Positions 52,827-64,000 of a stretch of DNA of 64,000 nucleotides are shown one piece after another; positions within the stretch are counted from its first letter, which is position 1; the number at the start of each line of letters is the position of its first letter. The notes beneath the pieces were generated by a model, which was not told the DNA's origin, made no database searches, and worked only from the letters and a program-made list of their open reading frames with translations. This stretch comes from Acanthochlamys bracteata (Eukaryota > Streptophyta > Magnoliopsida > Pandanales > Velloziaceae): contig CM034139.1 of NCBI GenBank assembly GCA_019914995.1, positions 3,636,461 through 3,700,460 on the forward strand. The letters run 5' to 3'. A program made the position numbers and the translations under genes.

Positions 52827-55720
52827 TCGCCAGCAATCACCACATGAACATAAACAGCCACCAAAATGATGAAAGCGATTAGAGTCCCTCAAAATTATTA
52901 ACCCATTCTCCATAGCAGATATAAGCTTAATAGCACTGAGACAATCCTGACACACTTAAGGCTCTTAATTACCTGAATTGGTCTCCCAGTTGGTTACATT
53001 CAGATTACCAAATGCAACAGCTAGTCTCTCCACTGTGGTACTTGAGCATGTTCTCTTTTGCTTCATCTTCTACGTCGTGCAAAACCATCTCTACAGCAGA
53101 CACATAACCGGCCTTTTTCATCTTCATTTCTAATTCCCTGAGGAAAGCATATATATTGACCTTCTCAGGATGGACAAAATCACCGACTGAGAATGTATGA
53201 ACAATGTTCTTCAGCTCCATCCAGCTGAAAGCAGGCACTTTCCTCACACCCCTCTCCTGCATCGTTATTCTCATCTTACCCACCTTGTTCCATCTGCCAG
53301 ATGATGCATACAAATTTGAAAGAAGAGCATACATTCCAGCATTATCTTGTTCGATCTCAAAACTTTGCTCAAAAGACTTCTCCATTAGTTGAGTATTCGG
53401 GTGAATCCTGCTGCCCTAATAAAGCACCCCACAGTTGTATGGTCCTGAGATTCTTTCAAGCACCATGCTCGACCTAGAATGTCAATCATGCAGTGAAGTG
53501 CTCTGCTTTTGCTATGACTCCAAAATCTTGATGCATGGAGTAAAAGTAACCAATGCCTCGATCCACCAAGCCAGTACGGCTACATGCAGATACAACTCCT
53601 ACCTGGACAATAAGAAATCAAAGATAAGTTGAACTTAAATTACAGATAAAACTGCATATTAGATGCCCAAGAAGCCAATATAGGATATTCACCTAGGACC
53701 AGAAATGCAGTCGAGATAGTATATCTCCTGTTTCATCTTTCTGAAATAAACAATTTTATGAGAAAACTGATCAAGAAATTTCAGCATTTTATCAGTCATT
53801 TGGAACAACTAAGACTTACTTAAATATTCATGATAAGCAAATTAAGAGAACTCGCCCAAAGTTAAGCAGGGTAAAGAAGTTAACTGCAAGGAAAATTATA
53901 ATAGAAGACCTATTTCAAGGGCTCCACTTATATTGTTTCAAGTAGACTTTCCCGTACAATTAAAATATATTTTCAAGATGTGGATGACTTGCACCACAAA
54001 ACCGAGCCCAAATAACACAACTTCAGAACTTTTTCTCAAAACAACCTTGAGGACGCACTCTTCCTGATGCAAATTTAAATAGGTTTTTAGATATACTTAG
54101 AATGCAGCTTCAAGTTATGAAAGACTCGGCAATATAAGATAGTATCCTAGCTATAAAAGACACCTGAAAGCTAGTCGGGCCTGAGACTGCTGGGTCTCTT
54201 TAACAAATCCGCTAGCATGGAAGATGTCAAATAATTGAGTCAGACTTCAAATTTTTGTCTATCTAAACCCTTCAGAAACCTGGCTGGCTTGGATTGCTCT
54301 CTATTGATCACGACAACTCTGTTAAAAGATGATACTTATGAATATAGACTAAACTTGCATCAATAAGAGGAACAAATTAGTAAGTACATTTGCTGCATGC
54401 GAAAATATTGGAATTATTCTTACCAAGGTGGTATCATCTGGTTTGGTGTCTGTTGTCCTCATCAAGTCAAGTATCTCTAGTGCTTCTTTGCCAAACCCAA
54501 GCCTTGAATAGCCAGCACTCAGGGTGTTCCATGTGATAGCATCCTTTTTAGTTTCTGTCGAAATGCATCATATGCCTCTTGGATACTGCCAAATTTACAG
54601 TACATTGCAAGGAGAGCTTTTCCTACAAAACATCCCATCTCATGTCCCGCCTTTCACTAATCTTCCATGAACCTGCTTTTCCACATTCCAATACAGCATT
54701 ATCACCGCAAGTGGTCAAGGCACATGTGTACGCAGACCTGTTCATCCTCTCCCCATTCCTCTGCATCTCTACAAAAAGCTGCAATGCACCTTCACCCATC
54801 CCTGCCTGGGAGTACCCAGCAGTCTTGCAGCCCAAGAAACTAAGTCACGATAAGGAATCTCATCGAACAGCTCCCTTGCATGATCAATCATCCCCGACTG
54901 TGCATACCCTGTGAGCGACGTGTTCCATGAATTTACATCTTGCCAGCATCATATCAAAGTGCTCCTTTGCTTCCTCCATTTTACGAACCTGCACATAAGC
55001 AGCAATCATTGCATTCATGATACCTCATTTCTGTCTCAGGCATTTCCTCAAAAGCTCTTCTAGCCATCTCCAGCATTCCATTCGGAGCATATCCAGAAAA
55101 AAACCATAGCTGTCCATGTGAAGACATTCAGAATGGAGACTCAACAAAGAGCTTCTGGGCCTCAACCATATCACCGCTTTTTGCATACCCAGTATTATAG
55201 TACTCCAAGTGACAACATCATGTTCATCAAATAGCGCCCTGGCATCCAGCAGACCTTGTGCACATACCCAGCAATCATGGCATTCCAACACAGTCTCCTC
55301 AATCGAGGGGCTTCAAGGCTGTTCTGCACATAACAGCAAGGAGTCCATTCCATGAGATAGCATTCCTGTACGGCACACGATCAAACACATCCAGCGCCTC
55401 CTCAACAAGTCAGAAATCATGGTGTTCCAAGAAACAACATCTTTCCCAGGCATTTGTCCAAACATGCGACAGGCAGAACTTAGACGGCCATTTCGAACAA
55501 GTCCGTTCAGCATAGTGCTCCAGGAGACGAGATTGTCAAACGGCATAGTGTCAAACAATCTTTGAGAGAGCGAACGTTTGTTGTTGTTGAGGTAACCAGG
55601 AGATCATGGCTTTATAAGAAACGGGTCGGTGAGGCATTTCATCGAACGTCTTACAGGCAGCTTCCCAGTTGCCGGCACGATGTGCGCTGATATAGTTTAG
55701 TATTTCAAAATTTTAAGCCT
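52827..55720 (-). pseudogene. PLS-class PPR protein with E and DYW domains, broken
   Basis: PPR units are readable from about 55700 downward, such as FDTMPFDNLVSWSTMLNGLVRNGRLSSA and MFGQMPGKDVVSWNTMI. Further ones follow in shifting frames, down to [25 protein letters not shown] near 54500. The E region is clear at 53385-53040 ([38 protein letters not shown]). The DYW domain follows with LKYHS, VCQDCLSAIKLIS, ILRDSNRFHHF and SCGDCW. Defects include an extra base after LKYHS, a lost base before VCQDC, Tyr-to-Cys in GDYW, conversion of the original stop codon to CGA at 52827-52829, many stops in the PPR array and a missing N-terminus. Such proteins edit organelle RNAs. This copy cannot make one. 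The layout resembles the Arabidopsis At4g02750 type. Confidence 0.9.
53603..54423 (-). other. Intron-like insertion inside the PPR pseudogene
   Basis: Between DDTTL and VGVVSACSRTGLVDRG the homologous reading is interrupted by 821 bases. They begin GTAAGAATA and end with a pyrimidine-rich TTTGATTTCTTATTGTCCAG on the minus strand. Removal rejoins the frame exactly between codons (phase 0). No protein or transposon ends are seen in it. It is most simply an old spliceosomal intron in the parent gene. Confidence 0.65.
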
Positions 55721-56223
55721 AAAGTGATGATACACGTTATAAGTAGTATACGATTGACATTTGGAGACCGATTCCAGTGTCGGAAGCGAACCCTACCGAA
55801 GCTTAATATTGTAATGCAATCTAGCAGCTTGTAAGTAAAATACTGTAATAAATAAAGGCAAAATAAATAACACAAAACATTATTGAATTGAGATGAAGAC
55901 TTGATCACGTAACATTGCCAAATGTCAAATATTAACGTCATCAAATATCCACAAACAAGGGGCCTAGTTTTTGCGGAATGAATATGTATGCTTCATGTAC
56001 AGACGACTATAGGACCAAGAAAGCTTGAAAATATTTACAGCTCCCACTATCAGCTCACTCATCACACTTGAACACAATATTTTACGTATGCTAAGTAAAC
56101 TACCTAACTCAACAGAAAACTATGGAGTAAGTCTAGAGTTTATTATATATGGAAAACAATCTGTAGGCCTTGAAAAGGTTGACGTATAGTTGTCACAGAG
56201 GGGAGCTATGTGACGATAGAAAG
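55721..56223. other. 3' flank of the SSP4-like phosphatase gene
   Basis: No gene is present. The part 55985-56170 holds the sequence shared with the spacers behind SCPL copies 1 and 2. It is likely the 3' untranslated region or flank of the minus-strand phosphatase gene. Confidence 0.5.
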
Positions 56224-59200
56224 TCAGTCATGTGCCTCTTTATTACCAAAGTTTCTAGCAATAACAGGACGGACATCATCAGCATCAACAAGGCTCTCGA
56301 GGAATGGAAGTAGTGAAATCAATGCACAGTCTGACGGGTCATCAAACCAACTCTTGATTGGTATGCCATTATTCACTTGGAAACGGAAGACCTGAAGATT
56401 GCGAGGAAACAAACGTTAACACCGAGCTAGGAAACCTGAAACTGCTGTTAGATATTTCTATTGAAATATGCACTCAATGCTCATTTCATAAGTATGTGTA
56501 GTGCTTTCTAATTCAGAAAATCCGAAAGAAGATCATTTCTATGCTTGGGATGCCTAAAGCTACCTCACCATTAATGTCCCTATACATAAGTTACTCATCA
56601 GTATCTAAATCATTGCTAGCACCCGAATTCTTACTCAACATACAGATAATAACAATTCATAGCTGCACCTAAAACTCCCTGAACATGTTATGTCCAAAGT
56701 AGTTATTTCCAGGAACAGAAACTAAATAACTTGCCTGAGGGGAGTTGTCAATGATGGCAACTTTCGCCAGGTCGACTCCCAAGATAGTCAAGTCCTTTGT
56801 GTAAATACCGTCTGTAAATATGCATGACTCACGATACATCCGTTGAGAAATTAACTTCTTTTCGGGGTCCAACATATCAAGAAGCTGCTCAGCATAGATG
56901 CTCTGACTGGCTGTGAAAATGACTACATCAAACATCTCAGCCACTTTCTCCAGGAACACCTGAAGGTGAGGCCTACGCTTTACGTATACAGTATGCTGTT
57001 TCATGTTAAACAACACTGGAAAGGTAAAATCAGCATCATCACAGCACTCCAGGGTTGAATGAACAAGAGTTTCTGCAGAACAAAGAAACAAGGAACAGTT
57101 CGCATATCTTGTCAAAGAAAAATACAACGTACAAGTTTTCTAAATAATATCACCATGTGAATGAGCAATAGAAGTTCATAACAAGATAGACCTAAGGCAA
57201 CATTGGCCCTGTCGCTGTTTACAAAAAGAACTGTGATGCAATTTGATAGATCATGATTAATGCTTCAATTTCTTCATCACTTCATCAGAAAATTTGAGGA
57301 TGAACACACTTGCATAACGCAAATGTAGTTTTTCTCACTTTAATTTCTGTATTCATACATTTAAAGGAAAACAGTATAGAACCTCCAACATGTCCCAAAA
57401 AAACAGTAGCAAACAGTACATTAGAATATGAATTTAGCTGGTGAGTTCATAGGCTGTAAAGAGAGTAGAACCATATGCATTATTAATCTTCATGAAGACG
57501 AGCAAGGCGAGAACATTTCATCAATCAATGTTGCACTTTTGAGAGATGCATAAAGATAGAAATTACCATGCACGACAAATAAAACCTGAAAAGTTACACG
57601 ATTGAAAACACAAGATGCTTACCATCTAAATCCAGCACAAGGGTTACGTATTTTGTCTTTCTTGTTTCTTTGGGCAATAAAACAGGCCACAAAGAAGGAG
57701 CTGCTTCTGAAAGATCAGGCAGGTTTCTTAAAAATAGTTGTGGGTCAAAACACTCGGCTCCTTCATCAAAAGAATTAAACGTTATAGCAGAATTTTGGTC
57801 AGTTGGCTTCATCTGATGAATTGGAAAGAAGAAGCTTGTATCAGAGTTCAGAAAAGCTTCATTAGTTGAGATCTCATTGTGTGGAGTGTCGTTTTCAAGG
57901 AAAGGCAGAATCATGAATTCTGTCACGTCATACATCAGGTCTGCAACCATACATTCATAATCAGGATCATCAGTGTCAGCTATGTTGGAAGATCCCAGTT
58001 CTCCTTTGCAAGATACATCAACACTCTCTGAAACACAAAAATCAGAGGCAGGGCAAGTACGAGAATCGGTTGTTCCACAACTTCCATCATCACTATCATC
58101 TGGAAGGAGATGAGGTAGTGCAGTCTGTTCACCTAAACTTTTGTAATGATCTGTCAAAGAAAATCGAATAGCAGAACTAAGAGCAAGGCATAATGTGTAC
58201 ATTCAGGATATCCTATCACTAATACAACGATGAAAATGGGGAATAATAAAGTTGACAGTGTAAAGATGGAACATCATTGCTAGTTACGGAGTCAAATGGC
58301 TATTGCACAGCAATATGGACGTACTTCTCGAATTATTTAAAAATGACTTTCACAAAGGAGTCACAACTGTAAACAATGAACAGAGCAGCTGATGCATGAA
58401 TCAAGTCATGTCTGGCTACAATGAGCATCTGCCTAAGCTAATAAAGCTTGAAAACATCCGAATTCATAAAATCTTGGCGTCTATTGTGCATTTCTTATAC
58501 AAGCGGAAAGGAGGAAACAATGCCTTATGTTGGAGTATACATTAGTAAAACTTGGATACAAGAAACAGTTAGGAGGAGCTACAAAGGTTTATCAATGGAG
58601 TTTTTAATGATAATAGGATATTCCCATGCCATGTTGCACGGCACTTGACAAAATGGAATCTTGCACATGTTTCACCACCCCAAAAGTTGTAGCTTAATCC
58701 AAGAAACATAGCAGTACAGTATAAGTACCAGCTAACAACATGCACTGATGACCTATACTCTTTCGCATTTGTTTTGGATAAATATTCATTTACTTATAAA
58801 CACTTATTCCTATCATTTTGAGTGCATATGGCTCTAGAGAGATGTATAAATTTACTAAAAAGAATAAGAACTCAAAAAACTCCAATCAGCAATTATGTCA
58901 AACATTAAAATATTGCTGAATGCCCATATATTCGAATAACTACAGAACGAGACAATTTCCATATGTGTATAAGATTTACAGGAATACAATTAACATTTAT
59001 CCATTAGAACTGGCAAATGGCTATCTACATTGTTTTTGTATCGTGTACCTGTTTGCCATTTACTTATTGGCTTGAACTGCCAATCTGTGTGATCCAGATT
59101 AGGTGAAAACAAAGTTGCAGTAATAGATATGCACTCATCTGATTGTAATGCCTGCATAATCTTTCCAAATCAGTAGCAGGGGAGAGCATCTCTGAACTAC

Positions 59201-60723
59201 ATTAGCTTAACAGAGTTACAACAATTAGAACGAGAATGTTATAGGGACATGACAATTTTGGTTACAAGAACCTCATGGACGTCATAGAATCATGGACCAT
59301 TTCAAAGGTAAGATACATTCACATTTACATATAATATATGCTATATAGAAGTGACAAGGTTTATCATTCTTAAGATGTTTGTCACTGATTTTCCTTTAAC
59401 TCTAGAAAAAATAAGCTGTTCTAATACAACATATGCAGTTTCTCTAACTCATGCTATTTCTTTGTTAAGTGATGAAATAACAATAGGCATGTGGCATACA
59501 GTTTCGTGTTATTTTTAAACCATAAGAACTTCCTTTCAAGACTTAAGTATAAGTGCTTAAACTTCAGTCAGAAATTCGTACTTTCGTGGTGACAGTGAAC
59601 AAATTCATGAAAACTATACAGTCAGAAAATTATGAGGGAGCACGGTGACATAAATCCATACCAGTCGAGCAGAATCAGAAAATGGTAATAACGAGCTGAA
59701 AATATCAGTAGAAGGTCCAGAATTTGTGTCATGTGTGTCATTATCACTCTCAGCATACAGATTAGAGACATCCCCAAGAGAAGAAACTGCAACATGATGA
59801 ATGGTAGAAAATTAGAATTGACCTTAAATCTCCTTTTTACTATAATAAAGACCATGGACAACAGTTAACAACAAAAAGTAACTAATACCAAACCACAATA
59901 AAGAAACGGCGTACACTAATAGGCACCTCTATCTAAAAATTTTATAAAAAAAAAAAAATAATAATAATAATAATATAAAATAAAGTAATAAGCACCACAC
60001 TAGAGGTAAAACAGAGAGACTGCATCAAACTGTGACTGCAAACTTTCATTCTGTTAGGAAAAGAAAAGACGATGTTTGGTATCAGTCATGATGCAAATAT
60101 CATGATCTGAATTGCATTGTTTGTACATTTTATATATAGGTTTTGACATCAAGAAACTTTTACGATTACCTTTGTTCAAATACATTATGTTGCAACAGTC
60201 TCGTTTATCCACATATCAAAGTCTTCCAAACAGTAACAACAAAAAAGTGTTTTACATCCAAAGTTCTTCGGAGTGGTACCTTTAATGTGATCAACCAACA
60301 AATCAAATGGACCAAACAGTTCTTCATTTAAATCTCTTGCTATTACAAGAGCAAATCAAACCAAAGAGCAACAAAGACCAACTAGAGCAAGGCTTATACA
60401 AAGGTTGTTTATGGAGACAGAATCCAAAATTTTCAAGGTTATCATGCAAAGCTTTTGCAGTTACAACGAGCAGAGCAAACTAAAGTTCCCACTTGAATGC
60501 TATGTCCAGGCAGCAGAAAGGATATACTTTAGAGATAAGCTATCAGATGTTACATACCATCATTGTGGTTTTGGATAACACTATCACTCATTGCTGATCG
60601 CTGCAGTGACTTGGTCTGACAAAGTGATCGCGTATTGGTTTTATTGGGCTTGTGACATGCATTGAGACTGAGCTTTCTAGCACAGTCTTTCTTTAACTTG
60701 TTCTTCATTTTCACTGCTGCCAT
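56224..60723 (-). CDS. SSP4: SCP1-like small phosphatase, CTD/FCP1-type (SSP4-like)
   Basis: Six coding exons on the minus strand: 60723-60558, 59786-59662, 59151-59049, 58150-57623, 57072-56735 and 56391-56224. All phases agree, giving about 475 residues. The N-terminal 290 residues are Ser/Asp-rich and probably disordered, with a basic start (VKMKNKLKKDCARK). The phosphatase domain occupies about 300-465. VLDLDET is the DxDxT nucleophile motif, split by the exon 4/5 junction. Next come VIFTASQSIYAEQLLD, LDP and RMYRESC, and then IIDNSPQ, the last acidic metal-binding motif. VFRFQVNNGIPIKSWFDD and LLPFLESL close the domain. Proteins of this family remove phosphates from the RNA polymerase II C-terminal domain in the nucleus. 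The exon 5 donor reads CAG|GCAAGT, a GC-AG intron. Reading on past it instead gives ASYLVS and an early stop. The family's NSPQVxR continuity supports the GC site. Confidence 0.93.
56392..56734 (-). other. GC-AG intron of the SSP4-like gene
   Basis: On the minus strand the intron starts GCAAGT after CAG and ends CTTCAG before GTCTTCCG. Joining there gives NSPQ-VFRFQVNNG with no gap in the conserved domain. Apart from the GC, the donor matches consensus strongly (AG|GCAAGT), as usual for this minor class. A GT one turn later would break the frame. Confidence 0.8.
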
Positions 60724-62031
60724 TTGAACTATACATATGCCATGTGAGAAAACCTTCCTGAGAAGTACTTATATGTGTAAAGGAATATGTAGATCTCAGT
60801 CAGCACTGATCACTAAAATTTTATTTAGTAAACATAATGTTATCAAATGAAGTTCTCCATTTGATAAATCAGATCAAAATGACTAGCAAAATTAGTAAGA
60901 AGCATCCAAGACATAACAACAATCTCAAGATAAGCATGCTAAATTATAGGATAAATTAAATATTTTGGTTCTATTTAAGCCAACTATGGAAGTTATACAT
61001 ACATGACAGGTTTGCTGATTTTGCAGATAGCAAACCTTGATTGTTGTCTTACTCGAACAGGAAAAGTAAAGTAATAAGAAGAAGCAAACTTGCTTTCTTA
61101 TCTGAATTATGAACCATAGAAAAGGAACAAACAACGACTATATCTTGGGCTTTCTTGGAGCCTAAAACTCAAAACCATAATAGAGAAAGAACAAACAGAC
61201 CTAATAGAATAGCAGAAAGCAGATCTGCCGCAGCTAGAAAACCTGAGAAGATAAGAAATTTAATCAACAGTATAAGATTGAATTGGATGTTCCAATACAA
61301 CAAAAAAATTACTAAAAAATTCACTTCTTCTGGCCTTAATTACGATAAGCATGCATACATGATCCTACAGTTCATCCCATCAGCTGATTATGTAGTGCAG
61401 TAAAATAAGTAAAACAGAACAGATTGAAAGGAAATCAAACAAATTTAGCAAATCCAGAGCTTGGAAAATCCCAACCCAATCCTAGCACCACTCCTGGGGT
61501 ATCTATTAGAAACCACAATAGTGAATAAAAACAAAATAATGAAAACAATCCGAAACTCGGAGATTCAAAAACTCTGGTACCAGATTGAAAAAAATTTCCT
61601 TAGAATTCAAACTAGAAGCAAGAGCAAACAAGCATCGTAAGGGATATCCCAAAAACAACCGTCTCCAAAGTTACTGAAGAAACGACGGCAAATTAGCTCA
61701 AAAGTAACTCATAGAACCGATCCTCGAGTAAAACTTAAAATCCCAAAATTTCATACTCAACTCCCAGCACCAGGCATCCGACAGCAACCAAAATTTAGAA
61801 AACTAACAAATCAAAAAACCCAATTCACCTCAATCCGTGTCCTTTCAATTCGAACCAAAAAACCGCAAACTTATCAGCTTCCCTTCACTCAACAAACCAA
61901 AACACACTAAATTAACCAATATGAACAAAAAATTAAACCAAGTTATCCTCATTTAGCAGAAAATTCAGACACCCTGACCAAGTCAAACACAACTAACAAG
62001 ATCAACAACAGCAACAACAGAACTCAACTAC
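60724..62031 (-). other. 5' untranslated region with probable leader intron of the SSP4-like gene
   Basis: On the minus strand a donor AAAG|GTAGTTG at 62031 and an acceptor TTCTCAG at 60758 bracket about 1.27 kb of AT-rich sequence with no recognisable protein. A short leader remains before the ATG at 60723. The region 60757-62031 is otherwise empty of genes. The intron is inferred from position and splice words only. Confidence 0.4.
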
Positions 62032-62245
62032 CTTTCAGCAAGAGCAACAACAACAACAACAATACAAGGCAGAACAAAGAAATCACTCTGTTTCTTCTCT
62101 GTTTTTCTATGAACACATTTTTCTTTCTCTCTTTCTCTTATCTCCTCTGCTCTCGATCTCTCTGAAATTTGGGCGAAGGTAGAACAAAGAAGAAAGGAGA
62201 AAGAAGACCAAGAGCGAGCGGTCGTTTCGTAGTCTTATATTTCTT
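62032..62245 (-). promoter_or_regulatory. Probable first leader exon and core promoter of the SSP4-like gene
   Basis: On the minus strand AAATATAAGA at 62242-62233 is a TATA-like box. It is followed by GCTCGCTCTTGGTC, a CT-rich leader (about 62090-62170) and a (TTG)n tract near 62050, then the leader donor at 62031. The transcript start near 62205 is inferred. Confidence 0.45.
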
Positions 62246-64000
62246 TTCTTTTACCCTTTTTTGTGACAAAATGAATTAACTAATATAATATACTGCTTGA
62301 TCGAATGGGGACGAGGATGACTCAGTCATGTCGTGGACGGTTCTGATCTCATCTCTTTAACCAGCCTCTCATGTACCGACGCGTGTACAGGGCTAGCCCA
62401 CCACACGTGCGGCCATTGGCAGCACTGCTAAATCTTATTAACCAATGTTAACATGCCACGTTAGCAAAAAGAAACGTAGTGTTTTAAATCGTTGAATTGG
62501 TGAACGTTGTTTCGCCTGAACAGTGTTGAGAATGAAATTGTTGGGCAATGTTGAGGAGCCGACTCGTTGGGATGAACGAGCAGTGACCGGTAATAGCCGG
62601 TGTACGCGGCTGTTGTCTGCTACTGGTTTGTGATAGGTTGTAGCAGGTACGTGTGGACTGACTTGACTATTCGTGTTACGCCCGTAGATGATTGATTTCA
62701 TCAGATCGGATCCAGATCAGAATGCTCTTTTGCATCGGGATCGAGCCCGAGGTTCGCAGGTGGAAGTAGAATGTTGCGAGAGAATGTCAACGAGGTCTTT
62801 GATAGTTGTAAACAGTTTTTGTTTTTTAAATCATCATCAATTGATGAGATTTAAATGGTCTATGTGATTGTTCTATAAAATATAAGACATATTTGAAGTT
62901 ACTTATCAATCTCAATAAAATTTGTTTCTAACTTCAAAAAATTTATGCATAATTTTTTAAAAATAATTTTTAAAATTTTAAAAAATTAGATAAAATAAAA
63001 AAAGTTATAAAATACTTATATTTTTTAAATATTTATAAAATAATATATTTAAAAATTTATTTTTAGAAAGGTTTTTTTTTCAATAAATGCTCCAAAATAT
63101 TTCCATAGTATTAGGATTTGGACAAAGTTAATTTGTTCTTGGCTTCCACATGATCGATCAGTGACGATTTTTCTACTTTTGAGTTTTGAAAAGAAATTTA
63201 TTCGTGTTTTGAATGAATGTAATTTGTCTCGCAAAAAATAAAAAATTAAAAATGATTTTTTAAAATTAAAATTAGAATTCAATTATATTTTAATTATTTA
63301 TTGAAATGGGTTGCAATCAAATTTTAATTTTTATTTTTGAATTAGATTGAAGTAAAATATAATAACTTTAAAATATAGTTCTGAATTCAATTTATAGTTA
63401 TCATACACTCTTATACGTGCAAATATATAGCGACAGTGCCATTGTTTCTATAATAATGAAAATCCCACTATATTTAGATAGAATGTAGCATAGGGATAGC
63501 CATCTCGTAGAAGACTTATTAATTTGACATCTTCCTAAAATCAATATGAAAATATTATAGAAAGGTTTGTGGAACAATAATAATACAACCGTGGTTGATG
63601 ATAGCCTCTACATGTAACACAAAATAAGCATAAACTTTTACAATTACAATCAATCAAAGACATATCACATATATTTAAAGCACTCGATATGTTCTTTTAT
63701 TATAAAATAAATTACTTAAAAATTAAAATAAATTATTATAAATAGCACTATTAAAAATAAGTTTAACTTTTATATTTTTAATTAAAAAATGTACTAAAAG
63801 TAGTTTTTTAGATTCTTTTTATAAAAAAGAATGAGTTATATAGATAAAAAAAACACATTCTAGTTGTGTATTCTACACATTTATTTATTAGCGATTTGAA
63901 TTGAAAATAGAAGTACAAAATCTGAACCAAATTAAATGGGTTAATCTGTGACTTAGCCAAACAGTTCAAAACTTGACCTGCTTAGCTAGTAAGGAGTAAT
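62246..64000. other. Intergenic DNA to the right edge
   Basis: No gene is supported. The 62270-62810 part is relatively GC-rich, with minus-strand open frames that resemble no known protein. From 62820 onward the DNA is AT-rich, with several A/T-run cores like those of the MITE-like elements. Confidence 0.5.

Noticed and set aside
56669-56734. Alternative C-terminus of the phosphatase (ASYLVSVPGNNYF...)
   Set aside because: It would arise only from retention of the GC-AG intron and removes conserved domain residues. Kept only as a possible isoform.
62438-62701. 87-codon minus-strand open frame in a GC-richer patch
   Set aside because: No recognisable motif, no domain, and no splice or start context beyond chance.

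Overview
This is a 64 kb piece of a flowering-plant nuclear genome, most likely a eudicot. The evidence is GT-AG introns, long AT-rich intergenic DNA, a Ty1-copia retrotransposon and genes of plant-specific families: a DYW-class PPR protein, a TDY-class MAP kinase, solanesyl diphosphate synthase and serine carboxypeptidase-like 50/51. All identities come from reading translations against remembered family features. No database search was run, and the species was not identified.

Layout, left to right. A possible first exon of a minus-strand gene runs off the left edge (252-292). Next is an intact minus-strand eIF3d gene (2342-4826), then a broken minus-strand DJ-1-like gene (5877-6472). About 8.6 kb of AT-rich DNA follows, with no convincing gene. 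A six-exon solanesyl diphosphate synthase gene lies on the plus strand (15128-18843). A complete but dead minus-strand Ty1-copia element with two 529-bp LTRs spans 20903-26110. A short plus-strand gene for an atypical, probably non-DNA-binding bHLH protein sits at 27752-28288. Another 8 kb of AT-rich DNA contains several MITE-like inverted-repeat elements. A ten-exon MPK20-type MAP kinase gene (36672-42686) is followed by a fragment of a CML42-like calcium-binding gene.

From 45 to 61 kb is the most eventful part. It holds a tandem array of three serine carboxypeptidase-like genes. Copies 1 and 3 are open. Copy 2 is a pseudogene that has lost the catalytic serine segment. After the array come a minus-strand DYW-type PPR pseudogene that still carries an intron-like insertion with good splice sites, and an intact minus-strand SCP1-like/CTD-type phosphatase gene of the SSP4 type that appears to use a GC-AG intron. 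Short intergenic sequence downstream of the phosphatase gene recurs behind SCPL copies 1 and 2, which hints at how the array was built.

The genes do not form a pathway. They are unrelated housekeeping and regulatory genes: translation initiation, plastoquinone/ubiquinone side-chain synthesis, MAPK signalling, vacuolar or secreted peptidase/acyltransferase-fold proteins, and a nuclear phosphatase. I found no clear sign of a new biological system. The points most worth checking are the GC-AG intron, the Glu-to-Lys change beside the catalytic serine in SCPL copy 1, the three-fold shared intergenic unit, the spliced PPR pseudogene, and the CHG-context stop codons in the retrotransposon.
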